The notes: generated by a model from the sequence alone, not told the origin. DNA of 64,000 nucleotides from Paenibacillus sp. FSL H3-0469 (GCF_038051945.1 NZ_CP150302.1:5704001-5768000), one strand, 5' to 3'; shown: positions 16,383 to 25,231, numbered from the stretch's first letter. Numbers and translations: made by a program.

Positions 16383-17861
16383 ATGACTCATCTTGCAGAT
16401 CAAATCATCCTGCTGCTGGCGGCTTTGCTGCTGATCGCCGTGCTCTCCACCAAATTCTCCACCCGTTTTGGCATGCCTGCTCTGGTCCTGTTTATTGCGG
16501 CAGGCATGATACTCAGCCATTTTATTTATTTCAACAATGCTTCGCTCACACAGATTGCCGGCATTTTTGCTCTGGTGGTGATTCTGTTTGAGGGCGGCAT
16601 GCAGACGAGTATGAAGGATATTCGCCCGATTCTCAAGCCGGCGTTATCGCTGGCTACACTCGGAGTGCTGCTGACTACAATGATCGTTGGTATTTTTGCC
16701 AAATTCGTACTCGGTGTACCCTGGGCGGAGAGCTTCCTGTTCGGGGCCATTGTCGGCTCCACAGATGCGGCGGCGGTATTCTCCGTACTGGGCGGCAAAA
16801 ATATCGATAAACGGTTAACCTCGACGCTTGAAGCCGAATCCGGCAGCAATGATCCGATGGCTGTATTCCTTACTGTGTCGCTGATTGAATGGGTGCAGCA
16901 CCCGGATACCGCAGTGTTGAGCCTGGTGCTGTCGTTCTTCTGGGAGATGGGTGTAGGGCTGCTGGTCGGAATCATCATTGGCAAGCTGGCGGTGTATCTG
17001 ATTAACCGGATAAATCTGGACTCCACCGGGCTGTATCCGGTCATGGCGGTCGGCTTCGCAGTTCTGACTTACGGGGTCTCGGCCATGGTACACAGCAGCG
17101 GGCTGCTTGCCGTCTATGTCATGGGGCTGGTGCTGGGGAATTCCGAACTGATGTACCACCGCACCATTATGAACTTCAATCATGGCTTTGCCTGGATGAT
17201 GCAGATTGCCATGTTCATTCTGCTCGGGATGCTGGTCTTCCCGCAGGAGCTGGCGGCGGTGGCCTGGCAAGGGCTGCTGCTGTCTGTCATCCTGATGGCC
17301 CTAGCAAGACCGCTTGGCGTATTCCTCAGCCTGCTCGTGTCCCGGTTCTCCTTCCGTGAAAAGCTGCTAATCTCCTGGGCCGGGCTCCGGGGAGCCGTCC
17401 CGATTGTTCTGGCGACCTACCCGCTGCTCGCGGGGCTGCCGCACGGCAGGCTGTTCTTCAATGTCGTATTCTTCGTTGTCCTGACCTCGGCAGTGATTCA
17501 GGGAACAACGATTTCGCCTCTGGCCTCGCGGCTGAGGCTGGTGGGCCGGGAGCAGGCATCCCAGCCTTCATTAATGGAGCTGGTTGCGCTCGGGAAGACC
17601 GATTCCGAATTCAATCATATCGGAATTGACCGGCAGATGGCGATATGCGGCATGCAGATTGCAGAGCTCGGCCTGCCGGACGATATTCTGTTCACGGCCA
17701 TTATCCGGAACAAGACGATCGTGACGCCGCATGGCAGCACGGTGATTGAACCTGGAGATACGGTATATGTGCTTAGCCCCAAGAGCAAACGGGAGGAGAT
17801 GCGCGCCATCTTCCGCAGCGGCCTGGGGCGGGCGGCAGAGACGGATATCCCTACGGTATAA
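16383..17861 (+). CDS. K+/H+ antiporter, CPA1 family with C-terminal TrkA-C domain
   Basis: 492 residues from ATG 16383 with GGGGAAGG about 13 bp upstream; an in-frame GTG at 16371 is an alternative start. About twelve membrane segments form the cation/proton exchanger domain, including the conserved 'GSTDAAAVFSVLGG' and 'LEAESGSNDPMAVFL', which carry the ion-binding aspartates. From about residue 400 there is a soluble TrkA-C-like domain ('IGIDRQMAICGMQIAELGLP' ... 'PGDTVYVLSPKSK'). This order matches NhaP2/CvrA-type potassium/proton antiporters. The gene appears to be a single transcription unit. An imperfect ACATCCT/AGGATGT hairpin at 17865-17883 after the stop lacks a U-tract. Confidence 0.85.
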   Translation: MTHLADQIILLLAALLLIAVLSTKFSTRFGMPALVLFIAAGMILSHFIYFNNASLTQIAGIFALVVILFEGGMQTSMKDIRPILKPALSLATLGVLLTTMIVGIFAKFVLGVPWAESFLFGAIVGSTDAAAVFSVLGGKNIDKRLTSTLEAESGSNDPMAVFLTVSLIEWVQHPDTAVLSLVLSFFWEMGVGLLVGIIIGKLAVYLINRINLDSTGLYPVMAVGFAVLTYGVSAMVHSSGLLAVYVMGLVLGNSELMYHRTIMNFNHGFAWMMQIAMFILLGMLVFPQELAAVAWQGLLLSVILMALARPLGVFLSLLVSRFSFREKLLISWAGLRGAVPIVLATYPLLAGLPHGRLFFNVVFFVVLTSAVIQGTTISPLASRLRLVGREQASQPSLMELVALGKTDSEFNHIGIDRQMAICGMQIAELGLPDDILFTAIIRNKTIVTPHGSTVIEPGDTVYVLSPKSKREEMRAIFRSGLGRAAETDIPTV

Positions 17862-18050
17862 GGGACATCCTACGGGAGGATGTTAGCTTCTCTTCCGGTT
17901 TAGGTGATTTATGTCAATCCATGTGCTTTTCCAGAATTGTGATTCAAATTATAGGATAGGCTCCCGGAGGAGTGCTAGAATGTGCAGTACATCAAGGATG
18001 CAGGACATTAGATTGCAATACGGCAAAAAGTATGTTAAATTGTATATAGA

Positions 18051-18067
18051 TTTAGAACGAGTCTAAA
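18051..18067 (+). promoter_or_regulatory. Palindromic operator before dps (PerR/Fur-type candidate)
   Basis: A perfect inverted repeat TTTAGA-N5-TCTAAA lies 42 bp before the dps start, just after a possible promoter TTGCAA (18013-18018)-N17-TAAATT. In Firmicutes dps/mrgA genes are usually PerR-controlled, and the AT-rich dyad fits that class only loosely. Confidence 0.5.
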
Positions 18068-18108
18068 TACAATAAGTTGTAAAATACACACTCCGGGAGG
18101 TTTTTTAA

Positions 18109-18567
18109 ATGAGTACACAAGTTAACAGCCACACTGCACTGCATGCTGTTCTGAACCGTCAGACCGCGAACTGGACGTTGCTGGGAGTGAAGCTGCATCA
18201 CTACCACTGGTATGTCAGCGGAACTCAATTCTTCACGCTGCATGAGAAATTCGAAGAGCTGTACAACGAAGCTGCGGGTTATGTGGATGAGCTGGCTGAA
18301 CGGCTGCTCGCCATCGGCGGACGCCCTGCTTCCACCATGGCAGAGTACCTGAAGCTCTCCAGCCTGAAGGAAGCTGCCGGTGGTGAGAGCGCGAAGGAAA
18401 TGGTGGCACAGCTGGTGCAAGACTTCGCTGCCGTAGCTGAAGAGCTGAAGCAGGGTATTACTAGCGCAGAGGAGGTCAGCGACCAGCCTACCGCCGATCT
18501 GCTGATCGGAATCCGGACAAGTGTAGAAAAGACAGCCTGGATGCTGAACGCTTACCTGGAAATATAA
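18109..18567 (+). CDS. dps: Dps-family ferritin-like DNA-protection protein
   Basis: 152 residues, usual Dps length; ATG with GGGAGG 9 bp upstream. The ferroxidase motif is visible: 'LHHYHWYVSGTQFFTLHEKFEELYNE' (positions about 26-51, broken here into its His, Asp/Glu ligands) and 'DELAERLLAIGGRPA'. Dps proteins form dodecamers that oxidise Fe(II) with peroxide, store the iron and shield DNA during stress. The gene has its own promoter region with a palindromic operator and ends in a bidirectional terminator shared with the convergent AIM24-like gene. The stop codon overlaps the start of a 103-bp repeat. Confidence 0.93.
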   Translation: MSTQVNSHTALHAVLNRQTANWTLLGVKLHHYHWYVSGTQFFTLHEKFEELYNEAAGYVDELAERLLAIGGRPASTMAEYLKLSSLKEAAGGESAKEMVAQLVQDFAAVAEELKQGITSAEEVSDQPTADLLIGIRTSVEKTAWMLNAYLEI

Positions 18568-18663
18568 GAACGTATAGGTTTCACGCTATACGTTATCCTT
18601 CTATTTCTCGCTGAAACGGTACCGTCCTTTCAAAGGACGGCAATGCCGTTTCCACTTGCTTAA
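18561..18663. repeat. 103-bp structured repeat, copy A
   Basis: This copy begins within the dps stop codon. It contains a perfect hairpin AACGTATAG/CTATACGTT and a nested one: GAAACGG...CCGTTTC enclosing CCGTCCTTT/AAAGGACGG. It is about 89% identical to copy B, in the same orientation. Confidence 0.8.
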
Positions 18664-18683
18664 TTCCGGCACAGGAAATATAG

Positions 18684-18716
18684 AAGAGCGCCCGCGTTAC
18701 ACATGCGGGCGCTCTT
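18684..18716. terminator. Bidirectional terminator between dps and the AIM24-like gene
   Basis: AAGAGCGCCCGC pairs perfectly with GCGGGCGCTCTT around a 9-nt loop, between convergent genes. It sits between the two 103-bp repeat copies. Confidence 0.85.
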
Positions 18717-18723
18717 TGCTTAA

Positions 18724-18826
18724 AATATAAGAATTTATATGTTTCACACGATAACTTATCCTTCTATTTCTCGCTGAAACGGCACCGTCTTTTCAAAGGA
18801 CGGCAATGCCGTTTCCGCTTACTTAA
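18724..18826. repeat. 103-bp structured repeat, copy B
   Basis: Same length and orientation as copy A, with about 11 differences. The GAAACGG/CCGTTTC and CCGTCTTTT/AAAGGACGG stems are kept, one pair as G-U. It covers the stop codon of the convergent AIM24-like gene. Confidence 0.8.
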
Positions 18827-19523
18827 TAAATACACCGCCAAAGGGCAGGGCCTCCCGCAGGAAGCGCTTGATAATGCCGTCTTCATTATTGTCGCGCTCG
18901 AAGCGTCTGCTCTGGCGTCCGGCCTGGAACAGCACAGGCCCGTGGCCGGTCATCTTCCAGTGATAGCTCATATGCTGGCTGGCGAGATGGTTGCCGTAGA
19001 CCGTCAGCTCCAGCTTGGCGTTCTCAGGATAAGCGATAATGCTCCCGGCATCGACATACAGGGGATCGAAGGGATGGAGCTCGGCTTCGCAGACCGTGCC
19101 CTCCGTCAGAATGCCGATGCTGCCGCGGCCGGAGAATTTGACCTTGACGATATCACGGGTAATCAGCATATTCTTCATGCTCAGGACTCTCGTCTGCATC
19201 GTGACTCCCTTACTGTAGAAGAAGAGATGCCTGAAATCGTAGAGCAGATCGCTTTTACTGTCGAGCTGGATGGTCTTGACCCGGTAGCCGGGCGGCAGCG
19301 CGGCTGTGAACCGGCAAGGGCCGGTCAGATCCGCCCGGATCAGCTTGCGCTTGCGGTACATGCCCTTCACATCCATGAACCGGTCGGCACGTCCTGCCGA
19401 AGGGCCCTGGTAAGCAATAATCTGCTGCGGATGCAGCACATGAACCTCTTCGTTCTCCTGAACGGTAAAAGCAACCGCCTGTCCGCTGCCGCTGTCGCCT
19501 TCATCCTGAATGTCTATGTTCAT
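18819..19523 (-). CDS. AIM24-family protein
   Basis: 234 residues; minus-strand ATG with AAGGAGG 8 bp upstream. Resembles the AIM24/TIGR00266 family, a beta-roll fold named after a yeast mitochondrial protein and widespread in bacteria without a settled function. Family-like features are 'LDSKSDLLYDFRHLFFYSKGV' (residue 88 region) and the repeated beta-strand phrases 'VKVKFSGRGSIGILTEG' and 'PLYVDAGSIIAYPENAKL'. No signal peptide or membrane segment. Its start is 12 bp from the stop of the coiled-coil membrane protein gene upstream, so both are probably one operon. Family identification is good, function unknown. Confidence 0.78.
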   Translation of the reverse strand: MNIDIQDEGDSGSGQAVAFTVQENEEVHVLHPQQIIAYQGPSAGRADRFMDVKGMYRKRKLIRADLTGPCRFTAALPPGYRVKTIQLDSKSDLLYDFRHLFFYSKGVTMQTRVLSMKNMLITRDIVKVKFSGRGSIGILTEGTVCEAELHPFDPLYVDAGSIIAYPENAKLELTVYGNHLASQHMSYHWKMTGHGPVLFQAGRQSRRFERDNNEDGIIKRFLREALPFGGVFIK

Positions 19524-19535
19524 TCTTCATCCTCC

Positions 19536-20024
19536 TTAACGCAGCCGGTCACTTCTTCTGGAGCGGTGGCGCATTGTGAAGCGCAGCACCCGGATCAGCA
19601 GGAAGTAGCCGACAAGAAGAGCAATCCCGGAGATGACCGTCACCTTGATCCGGTTGAAATAATTCTCTCTCGCTGTCCGGTCGTTCTTCAGCTCGTCCAC
19701 GACCTGGCTGAGCTGACGGTTCTGCTCCTGCAGGGCGGCATTCTGGGACTGATACGTCTGCATTTGCTGCAGGCTGTCCGTCAGCTGGTCCTTGGCTTCA
19801 CCGAGATCCTCCTTCGTCTGCTGAAGCTCTTCTGCAGTCTTCTGGTAACTCTCCTGCAGCTTGGTGACTTCTCCGGGAAGCTCCGAGAAGCTCTGTATTC
19901 CATTGTATATATCATTCAGATAATTGGCCTTGGCCTCGGGGGCAGGCCAAGTGAGAGTAAGGCCAAGCAGAAGCAGGGACGAACCCAGCAGCTTCAGCAT
20001 CACTCCTGTTACCCGTCTTTTCAT
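19536..20024 (-). CDS. Secreted coiled-coil protein with C-terminal membrane anchor
   Basis: 162 residues from the minus-strand ATG at 20024, chosen because AGGTGGTGAT lies 6 bp upstream; the frame runs 29 codons further but without a ribosome site. Signal-like N-terminus (about 1-32, 'LKLLGSSLLLLGLTLTWPA'). Residues about 45-115 form a heptad-rich coiled coil of Gln, Glu and Lys. A membrane helix ('VISGIALLVGYFLLIRVL') near 130-147 is followed by an Arg-rich tail. No enzymatic motif is visible. Co-transcribed with the AIM24-like gene. I do not recognise a named family; an envelope-associated structural role is a guess. Confidence 0.6.
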   Translation of the reverse strand: MKRRVTGVMLKLLGSSLLLLGLTLTWPAPEAKANYLNDIYNGIQSFSELPGEVTKLQESYQKTAEELQQTKEDLGEAKDQLTDSLQQMQTYQSQNAALQEQNRQLSQVVDELKNDRTARENYFNRIKVTVISGIALLVGYFLLIRVLRFTMRHRSRRSDRLR

Positions 20025-20236
20025 TAACTGATCACCACCTGTTAGAGCTAATTGTCTTCCTATTTTATCATAGCTGCTTGCCGTTTGAACAACCTGGAAG
20101 GCTGTAGGCATAATTACCCTTCAGGTCCATAGAGAGAACCATACAGGTAATACAGCGTTAAGCCAGAGATGGTTCCCGCGATATTGAGTGTCGCTGCAAA
20201 TTAACGTATACTGTGAACGGAAAGGGGCTGTGTTCA

Positions 20237-20923
20237 ATGAATAGATGGCTCAAAACACTGTTGTTCCTGGCAGGCTCTGCCCTGTTAACCCGGTTTATTC
20301 CGTTCTCCTCCTTATTCCGTAATCTGGATACCATGTTCCATGAATTCGGCCACGCGCTGATGACCCTGCTGCTCTCCGGCAATGTGCTGCGCATTGAGCT
20401 GTATTCTGATCACAGCGGTGTGACCTATTCAGCGATTGCTGCCGGAGGCAAGGCAATCCTGGTGTCGCTGGCGGGTTATCCACTGGCTTCACTGTTCGCG
20501 TTGCTGCTCTTCTATTTCTATAGTAGAGATAAGCGGGAATGGGGGCTGGTTCTGGCCAGCCTGGTCGCGCTAATTATGCTTGTGCTGTATGTGCGGGGCG
20601 GCTTCGGGATGATCTGGCTGAGCGGCTTCATTCTGCTGAATGCTGCGATGCTGTTTCTCTGGCCGAAGGTCAGCAAGGTGTACTACCTGTTTCTTGCGTT
20701 CCTGACCCTGGAGGAGTCCGTAATGGGGACCTTATTCCTGGTCTATGCTTCCGTCGTGACACCTTCCCGGGCAGGGGACGCAGCGAATTTGTCCAGATTA
20801 ACCATTTTACCGGCCCCGGTGTGGTCACTCCTGTTCTTCCTCTTCGCATTGCTGTGTGCAACCTGGGCCCTAGGGCTGTTCTTCCGCCATGAGAAAGCGG
20901 GCAGACGGGTGAGATTGATGTAA
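20237..20923 (+). CDS. M50B-like membrane metallopeptidase
   Basis: 229 residues from ATG 20237 with AAAGGGG about 10 bp upstream (GTG 20213 is in frame but overlaps no ribosome site). The zinc motif HEFGH lies near residue 36 in 'LDTMFHEFGHALMTLLLSGN', followed by about six hydrophobic segments. This matches the M50B-like family of small bacterial membrane proteins. The third zinc ligand typical of site-2 proteases is not obvious by eye. Monocistronic, ended by a terminator at 20972-21012. Function is unknown beyond likely intramembrane zinc peptidase. Confidence 0.72.
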   Translation: MNRWLKTLLFLAGSALLTRFIPFSSLFRNLDTMFHEFGHALMTLLLSGNVLRIELYSDHSGVTYSAIAAGGKAILVSLAGYPLASLFALLLFYFYSRDKREWGLVLASLVALIMLVLYVRGGFGMIWLSGFILLNAAMLFLWPKVSKVYYLFLAFLTLEESVMGTLFLVYASVVTPSRAGDAANLSRLTILPAPVWSLLFFLFALLCATWALGLFFRHEKAGRRVRLM

Positions 20924-20971
20924 TGCGTAAAACTTTGTTCGTCATATTTTGACAAAAGAATAGGCTTTCGC

Positions 20972-21012
20972 AAAGAGGCAATCCCCTTTAGGGGGAGGTT
21001 GGCTCTTTTTTT
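20972..21012 (+). terminator. Rho-independent terminator
   Basis: AAAGAGGCAATCCCC folds back on GGGGGAGGTTGGCTCTTT, and a run of T follows. Confidence 0.7.
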
Positions 21013-21110
21013 GTCGATATTATAGGACCGAACATACATTCCATGACAAGGAGTTGTCCGCCAATATTGGTACATTAATAGAAGACCCAAATTAAGAAAG
21101 AGGTGGAAAT

Positions 21111-21794
21111 ATGCAAGCAAGTATTCAGACGTTGTTTACATGGAGCCAGGAGCGTATTTTGGCAGGCGGTGCCAAGAAAGTAGTGCTGCTCGTGGAGTGG
21201 AAAGGAGCGCTACAAGGTGAAGATTTCCGCAAGAAGAGCCGCAAGGTGGTAGCCCGGGATATTGAGCTGCGTGTCTGGCTCGAAAGTCATGTCAAGGTAA
21301 CAGGATGTTACGGGTGTAGTGCAGAAGAAGGAGAGGGGAGATCACTGCTCCTGAAGCTTGGCAAAATCCATTCCGGACAGCGCAGGTACATCGCCCTGGA
21401 ATTCATGATGGCGGGTATGCCTGCAGGCATACATGAAGCCCTCTGGCTGCAATGGCAATACAAGCAGCCTACGGTGGAGCGTATCCGCGAGCTGCCGCTT
21501 AAGAAGCTGGGAATCGAATATTCCCATCATACCGACCTGCTGGGGGCCCGCTCCTGCTTCCATGTGGAGAAGCATCTGGCACTGCTGCAGACAGAGGCTC
21601 TAATCGCGGAGGCCCAGGAGGCCCGGATAAAGAACAAGCCGGAGGTGCCCGCAGATATTCTTCGCAGGCAGGCGGACCAGTTGCTGCTGATGTCTGCCCG
21701 CTCCGGGGATATGCAGCTGCTCAGAGAAGCGGAAGCGCTGTATAAAAGACTGGAGGTGGAGAATCTGCCGCTTAGCAGGACCGGAATGAGATAA
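21111..21794 (+). CDS. Uncharacterised protein resembling the C-terminal part of vWA proteins
   Basis: 227 residues, ATG with AAGAGGTGG 6 bp upstream. No signal peptide or membrane segment. The middle part alternates 'ARDIELRVWLESHVKVTG', 'LLLKLGKIHSGQRRYIALEF' and 'GIHEALWLQWQY', which recalls the beta-sandwich that follows the vWA domain in 'Ca-activated channel-like' proteins, and the C-terminal helical part recalls their tail. No vWA domain or MIDAS motif is present here or in the neighbouring genes. It stands alone after a terminator. The resemblance is from memory of family patterns; the function is unknown. Confidence 0.5.
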   Translation: MQASIQTLFTWSQERILAGGAKKVVLLVEWKGALQGEDFRKKSRKVVARDIELRVWLESHVKVTGCYGCSAEEGEGRSLLLKLGKIHSGQRRYIALEFMMAGMPAGIHEALWLQWQYKQPTVERIRELPLKKLGIEYSHHTDLLGARSCFHVEKHLALLQTEALIAEAQEARIKNKPEVPADILRRQADQLLLMSARSGDMQLLREAEALYKRLEVENLPLSRTGMR

Positions 21795-22027
21795 TTGCAG
21801 GGAAGCTGCGTAGATAGAATAGGAATTACCCATACATAGGGCTCAAATATACAATCACACCCGGCGGAGCAGATAAAGAAATGCGTAATATATAAATGTG
21901 GTAACATAGTAAAATAGTTCTATTATATTTTCTTATCTCGGTTATTACATCCTTGGTTATAGATATATATAACTAGTTTATTTAAAAATAATGGGTCTAT
22001 TTTACCATAAGTCAAGGAGAACTGAAT

Positions 22028-22993
22028 ATGACAGACCGATTGATCCGGCTGATGCGCATCATTACGCTAGTTCAAGCCAAACCGGGAATTCTGGCCCGTG
22101 AGCTGGCGGAACGATGCGGCAACAGCGAGAGAACGATTTATCGGGATATGGATGCGCTCAGTGCCATGCATATCCCCATTACTCATATGGGACATGGCAA
22201 GGGGTATGCTTTTATCGGGAATTTCGCGCTCTACCCCTTGGATTGGTCAGAAGAGGAAGAAGAGGCTTTTTCACAGTTGCGCAGTATTATGGCGGAGATC
22301 AAACCTTTACTGCCCCCGGGCTTTGAAGATGCATACGAGAAAGTGATGGCGGCAGATTATAAGCAAAAGGCAGAAAGGGAAGAAACAATGGAGCCTACGA
22401 AAAAAGAAGCCGGACCAAACTGGACGGAAAATAGCAGATCTCAGGGAGACCAGCCCCTCTTTCTGACCGACATTCTGGATGCCGTGATGAAGCAGAGAAG
22501 CATACAGGCTGACTATAGTGAGAATGCCTACGAAGAAAAAGGTATCCGGATTGATCCCTATTGCCTGGTCCCGCTAGAGAATCGTTTTCACCTGATTGGT
22601 TTCTGTCACCGTTTTGGAATTATCCGTACCTTTCATATTAACGGCTTCTCCAGTGTGAATCAGTTGGACAGGTGGTTCTCCAAAGATCAGTTCGATCTGC
22701 AGTCCTTCATGGAGCAGAAGTGGTCCCTGGAGCAGGACAGCCTGCAGGTTGAATTCAGAGTCAAATTCTCGCAGCGGATGATGGAACGGCTGAAGCAGGA
22801 GGAAATGTTTGTGAAGCCGAGCAGAGTGGACCGCCAGAACCGCAGCCTGCATTTCAAGGTCGCTGTGGAGCAGGACATCGGCTTCGTCCATTGGATTATG
22901 AAATACAAGGAAGAGGCTGAGATTATGGAGCCGCTGTACTACCGGGATGTGCTGAAGCATCAGTTGGAGAAGTGGCTGTCGCTGTACAAATAA
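22028..22993 (+). CDS. YafY/WYL-domain transcriptional regulator
   Basis: 321 residues, ATG with AAGGAGA 7 bp upstream. N-terminal DeoR-like winged helix: 'LAERCGNSERTIYRDMDAL' (about 22-40). A charged linker is followed by a WYL domain (about 150-230, 'IRIDPYCLVPLENRFHLIG') and a C-terminal WCX-like extension. WYL regulators sense small ligands, often nucleic-acid related, and repress or activate nearby genes. It reads toward an oligopeptide-type ABC importer 259 bp downstream, which could be a target. The upstream AT-rich region contains a widely spaced perfect inverted repeat (GTAAAATAG/CTATTTTAC). Confidence 0.85.
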   Translation: MTDRLIRLMRIITLVQAKPGILARELAERCGNSERTIYRDMDALSAMHIPITHMGHGKGYAFIGNFALYPLDWSEEEEEAFSQLRSIMAEIKPLLPPGFEDAYEKVMAADYKQKAEREETMEPTKKEAGPNWTENSRSQGDQPLFLTDILDAVMKQRSIQADYSENAYEEKGIRIDPYCLVPLENRFHLIGFCHRFGIIRTFHINGFSSVNQLDRWFSKDQFDLQSFMEQKWSLEQDSLQVEFRVKFSQRMMERLKQEEMFVKPSRVDRQNRSLHFKVAVEQDIGFVHWIMKYKEEAEIMEPLYYRDVLKHQLEKWLSLYK

Positions 22994-23252
22994 CGATAAG
23001 TATATTTTCCCCGGATTTTTATGCTCTGATATATTCATATAAAATTCATAGGGTTAGTTATATGCACAAATTTCCCTTGCCTAGATAGGATATCCATAGT
23101 AATGTTATACATTAAATAACAGTAATATGTATTTAAAGTCAATTATATTACTTAATATGTTAGGTATTGGTTATTGTATCTAACTTTTTAAATAGTTTTC
23201 CTGACCAGTCATTTGACCTTCGTTCAATTTTTAGCAGAAAAGAGGGAGAGAC

Positions 23253-24242
23253 TTGATCCAGCCGATTCTGAGCATTGAAAACCTGCATACCCACTTTTTA
23301 ACGGACCGCGGTGAGGTTCCTGCAGTGGATGGTGTCGATCTCTACATTAACCCGGGCGAGGTTCTGGGCGTGGTGGGGGAATCGGGCTGCGGCAAGAGCG
23401 TCACCTCCCTGTCCATCCTGAAGCTGGTTCCAAGCCCCCCAGGAAGAATCGTAGATGGACGTATCCTGCTGAAGGGCCGCGATATTGTCCCGCTGAAGGA
23501 GAAGGATATGCGCAAGATCCGGGGAGATTCGGTCTCCATGATCTTTCAGGAGCCGATGACCTCGCTGAATCCCTTATTCACAGTTGGCCAGCAGATTATG
23601 GAGACGGTACGTCTGCACCGCGGTCTCTCCAGAAAGGAGGCCCGGGAGCATGCGGCCGGTATGCTGCGCAAGGTTGGAATTCCCCGGCCGGAAGCGATCA
23701 TCGACGAGTACCCCCATCAGCTCTCGGGCGGCATGCGCCAGCGTGTCATGATTGCCATGTCGATCTCCTGCAGCCCGGAGCTGCTGATTGCCGATGAGCC
23801 GACAACCGCACTGGATGTAACGATTCAGGCCCAGATTCTGGAGCTGATCCGCCAGTTGAATGAGGAGCAAGGCACTGCTGTCATGCTGATTACCCATGAT
23901 CTTGGCGTAGTGGCTGAGATGTGCCACCGTGTGGCTGTGATGTATGCCGGCAAGGTGGTGGAGGAAGGCAGTGTTCGAGATATTTTCAAAAATCCGCTGC
24001 ATCCGTATACGAGAGGACTGATTGCCTCCGTCCCCCGGATGGATGAAGCCAAGGAACGTCTCTACTCCATTCCGGGTAATGTGCCGGTTCTCAGTACAGA
24101 GATGCAGGGCTGCCGGTTCGCACCGCGCTGCCCGGAGGTCATGGAGCTCTGCATGCAGAGCCTTCCGGCGCTGACACGGCAAGAGGAACAGCACAGCTGC
24201 AGATGCTGGCTGCATGACAGTCCACAGGAGGATGCGGTATGA
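23253..24242 (+). CDS. Oligopeptide/nickel-type ABC transporter ATP-binding protein (OppD/DppD-like)
   Basis: 329 residues from TTG 23253 with AGAGGGAGAG upstream. Walker A 'GESGCGKSV', signature 'LSGGMRQR', Walker B 'LLIADEPTTALDV' and the switch histidine in 'LITHDLGVVAEM'. The C-terminal oligopeptide/dipeptide extension carries the cysteines of 'CRFAPRCPEVMELC', which in this family can bind an iron-sulfur cluster. It powers import together with the OppF-like partner, two permeases and the binding protein that follow, so the importer is complete. Substrate (peptide, nickel chelate or similar) cannot be told from sequence. Confidence 0.9.
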   Translation: MIQPILSIENLHTHFLTDRGEVPAVDGVDLYINPGEVLGVVGESGCGKSVTSLSILKLVPSPPGRIVDGRILLKGRDIVPLKEKDMRKIRGDSVSMIFQEPMTSLNPLFTVGQQIMETVRLHRGLSRKEAREHAAGMLRKVGIPRPEAIIDEYPHQLSGGMRQRVMIAMSISCSPELLIADEPTTALDVTIQAQILELIRQLNEEQGTAVMLITHDLGVVAEMCHRVAVMYAGKVVEEGSVRDIFKNPLHPYTRGLIASVPRMDEAKERLYSIPGNVPVLSTEMQGCRFAPRCPEVMELCMQSLPALTRQEEQHSCRCWLHDSPQEDAV

Positions 24243-25231
24243 GTGAGAGCCTGCTTGAGGTCAAGGGACTCCGGAAGTATTATCCGCTGAACAAGGGCTT
24301 CTTCAGCCGGGACCGCGGCAGTGTGAAGGCTGTGGATGATATCTCCTTCGCTGTAAGCAAGGGCGAGACCTTCGGTCTGGTAGGAGAGAGCGGCTGCGGC
24401 AAATCGACCACCGGCCGCGCGCTGCTCCGGCTGATTGAGCCGACAGCGGGTGAGATCTGGTTCGAAGGGCAGGAGCTTACGAAGCTGTCTGCGGAAAAGA
24501 TGCGGAAGCAGCGCCGGGAGATGCAGATCGTCTTCCAGGACCCGTTCTCCTCTCTGGACCCGCGTCATACTGTGCAGCGTATTCTCGAAGAGCCGATGAT
24601 TGTACACGCCACCGGCAATGCCAGGCAGCGTAAGGCAGAGGTGGAGCGGCTGGCGGATGTGGTCGGATTGTCCAGGGCGCATCTGCAGCGTTACCCTCAC
24701 CAGTTCTCGGGCGGACAACGCCAGCGGATCGGCATTGCCAGAGCGCTGGCACTCCATCCGAAGCTGATTATCGCGGATGAGCCTGTCTCTGCGCTGGATG
24801 TATCGATCCAGTCCCAGGTCATTAACCTCATGCAGGATTTGCAGCGGGAATTCGGCTTAACTTACATATTTATCGCCCATGATCTTAGTGTGGTGAAGCA
24901 TATCTGCGACCGGGTAGCCGTAATGTACCTGGGGCGGATTGTCGAAATTACGGACAAGCATACGCTCTATGCCCGGCCGCAGCATCCTTATACGCAGGCT
25001 CTGCTCTCTGCGGTTCCTGAACCTGATCCCGATATCCGCAAGGAGCGGATCATTCTGCAGGGGGAGGTACCGAGTCCGGCCAATGCGCCAGTCGGATGTG
25101 CATTTAACACGCGTTGTCCGCGCGTGATGGAGCGGTGCCGGGTAACCAGACCTCCGCTGCTGGAGACAGAAGCCGGCCACTTCACAGCCTGCCATCTCTA
25201 TGATGAAGAAGCCAATACACCGCTTGCCTGA
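24239..25231 (+). CDS. Oligopeptide/nickel-type ABC transporter ATP-binding protein (OppF/DppF-like)
   Basis: 330 residues; the ATG overlaps the previous stop (ATGA), so it is coupled to the OppD-like gene. Walker A 'GESGCGKSTT', signature 'FSGGQRQR', Walker B 'LIIADEPVSALDV', switch 'FIAHDLSVVKHI'. The C-terminus has the family extension with 'GCAFNTRCPRVMERC'. It should form the heterodimeric ATPase with the preceding protein. The binding lipoprotein gene begins about 110 bp downstream with no terminator between, which fits one transcript. Confidence 0.9.
   Translation: MSESLLEVKGLRKYYPLNKGFFSRDRGSVKAVDDISFAVSKGETFGLVGESGCGKSTTGRALLRLIEPTAGEIWFEGQELTKLSAEKMRKQRREMQIVFQDPFSSLDPRHTVQRILEEPMIVHATGNARQRKAEVERLADVVGLSRAHLQRYPHQFSGGQRQRIGIARALALHPKLIIADEPVSALDVSIQSQVINLMQDLQREFGLTYIFIAHDLSVVKHICDRVAVMYLGRIVEITDKHTLYARPQHPYTQALLSAVPEPDPDIRKERIILQGEVPSPANAPVGCAFNTRCPRVMERCRVTRPPLLETEAGHFTACHLYDEEANTPLA

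Noticed and set aside
17865..17883. Terminator after the antiporter gene
   Set aside because: A 7-bp hairpin exists but no U-tract follows; left as weak.
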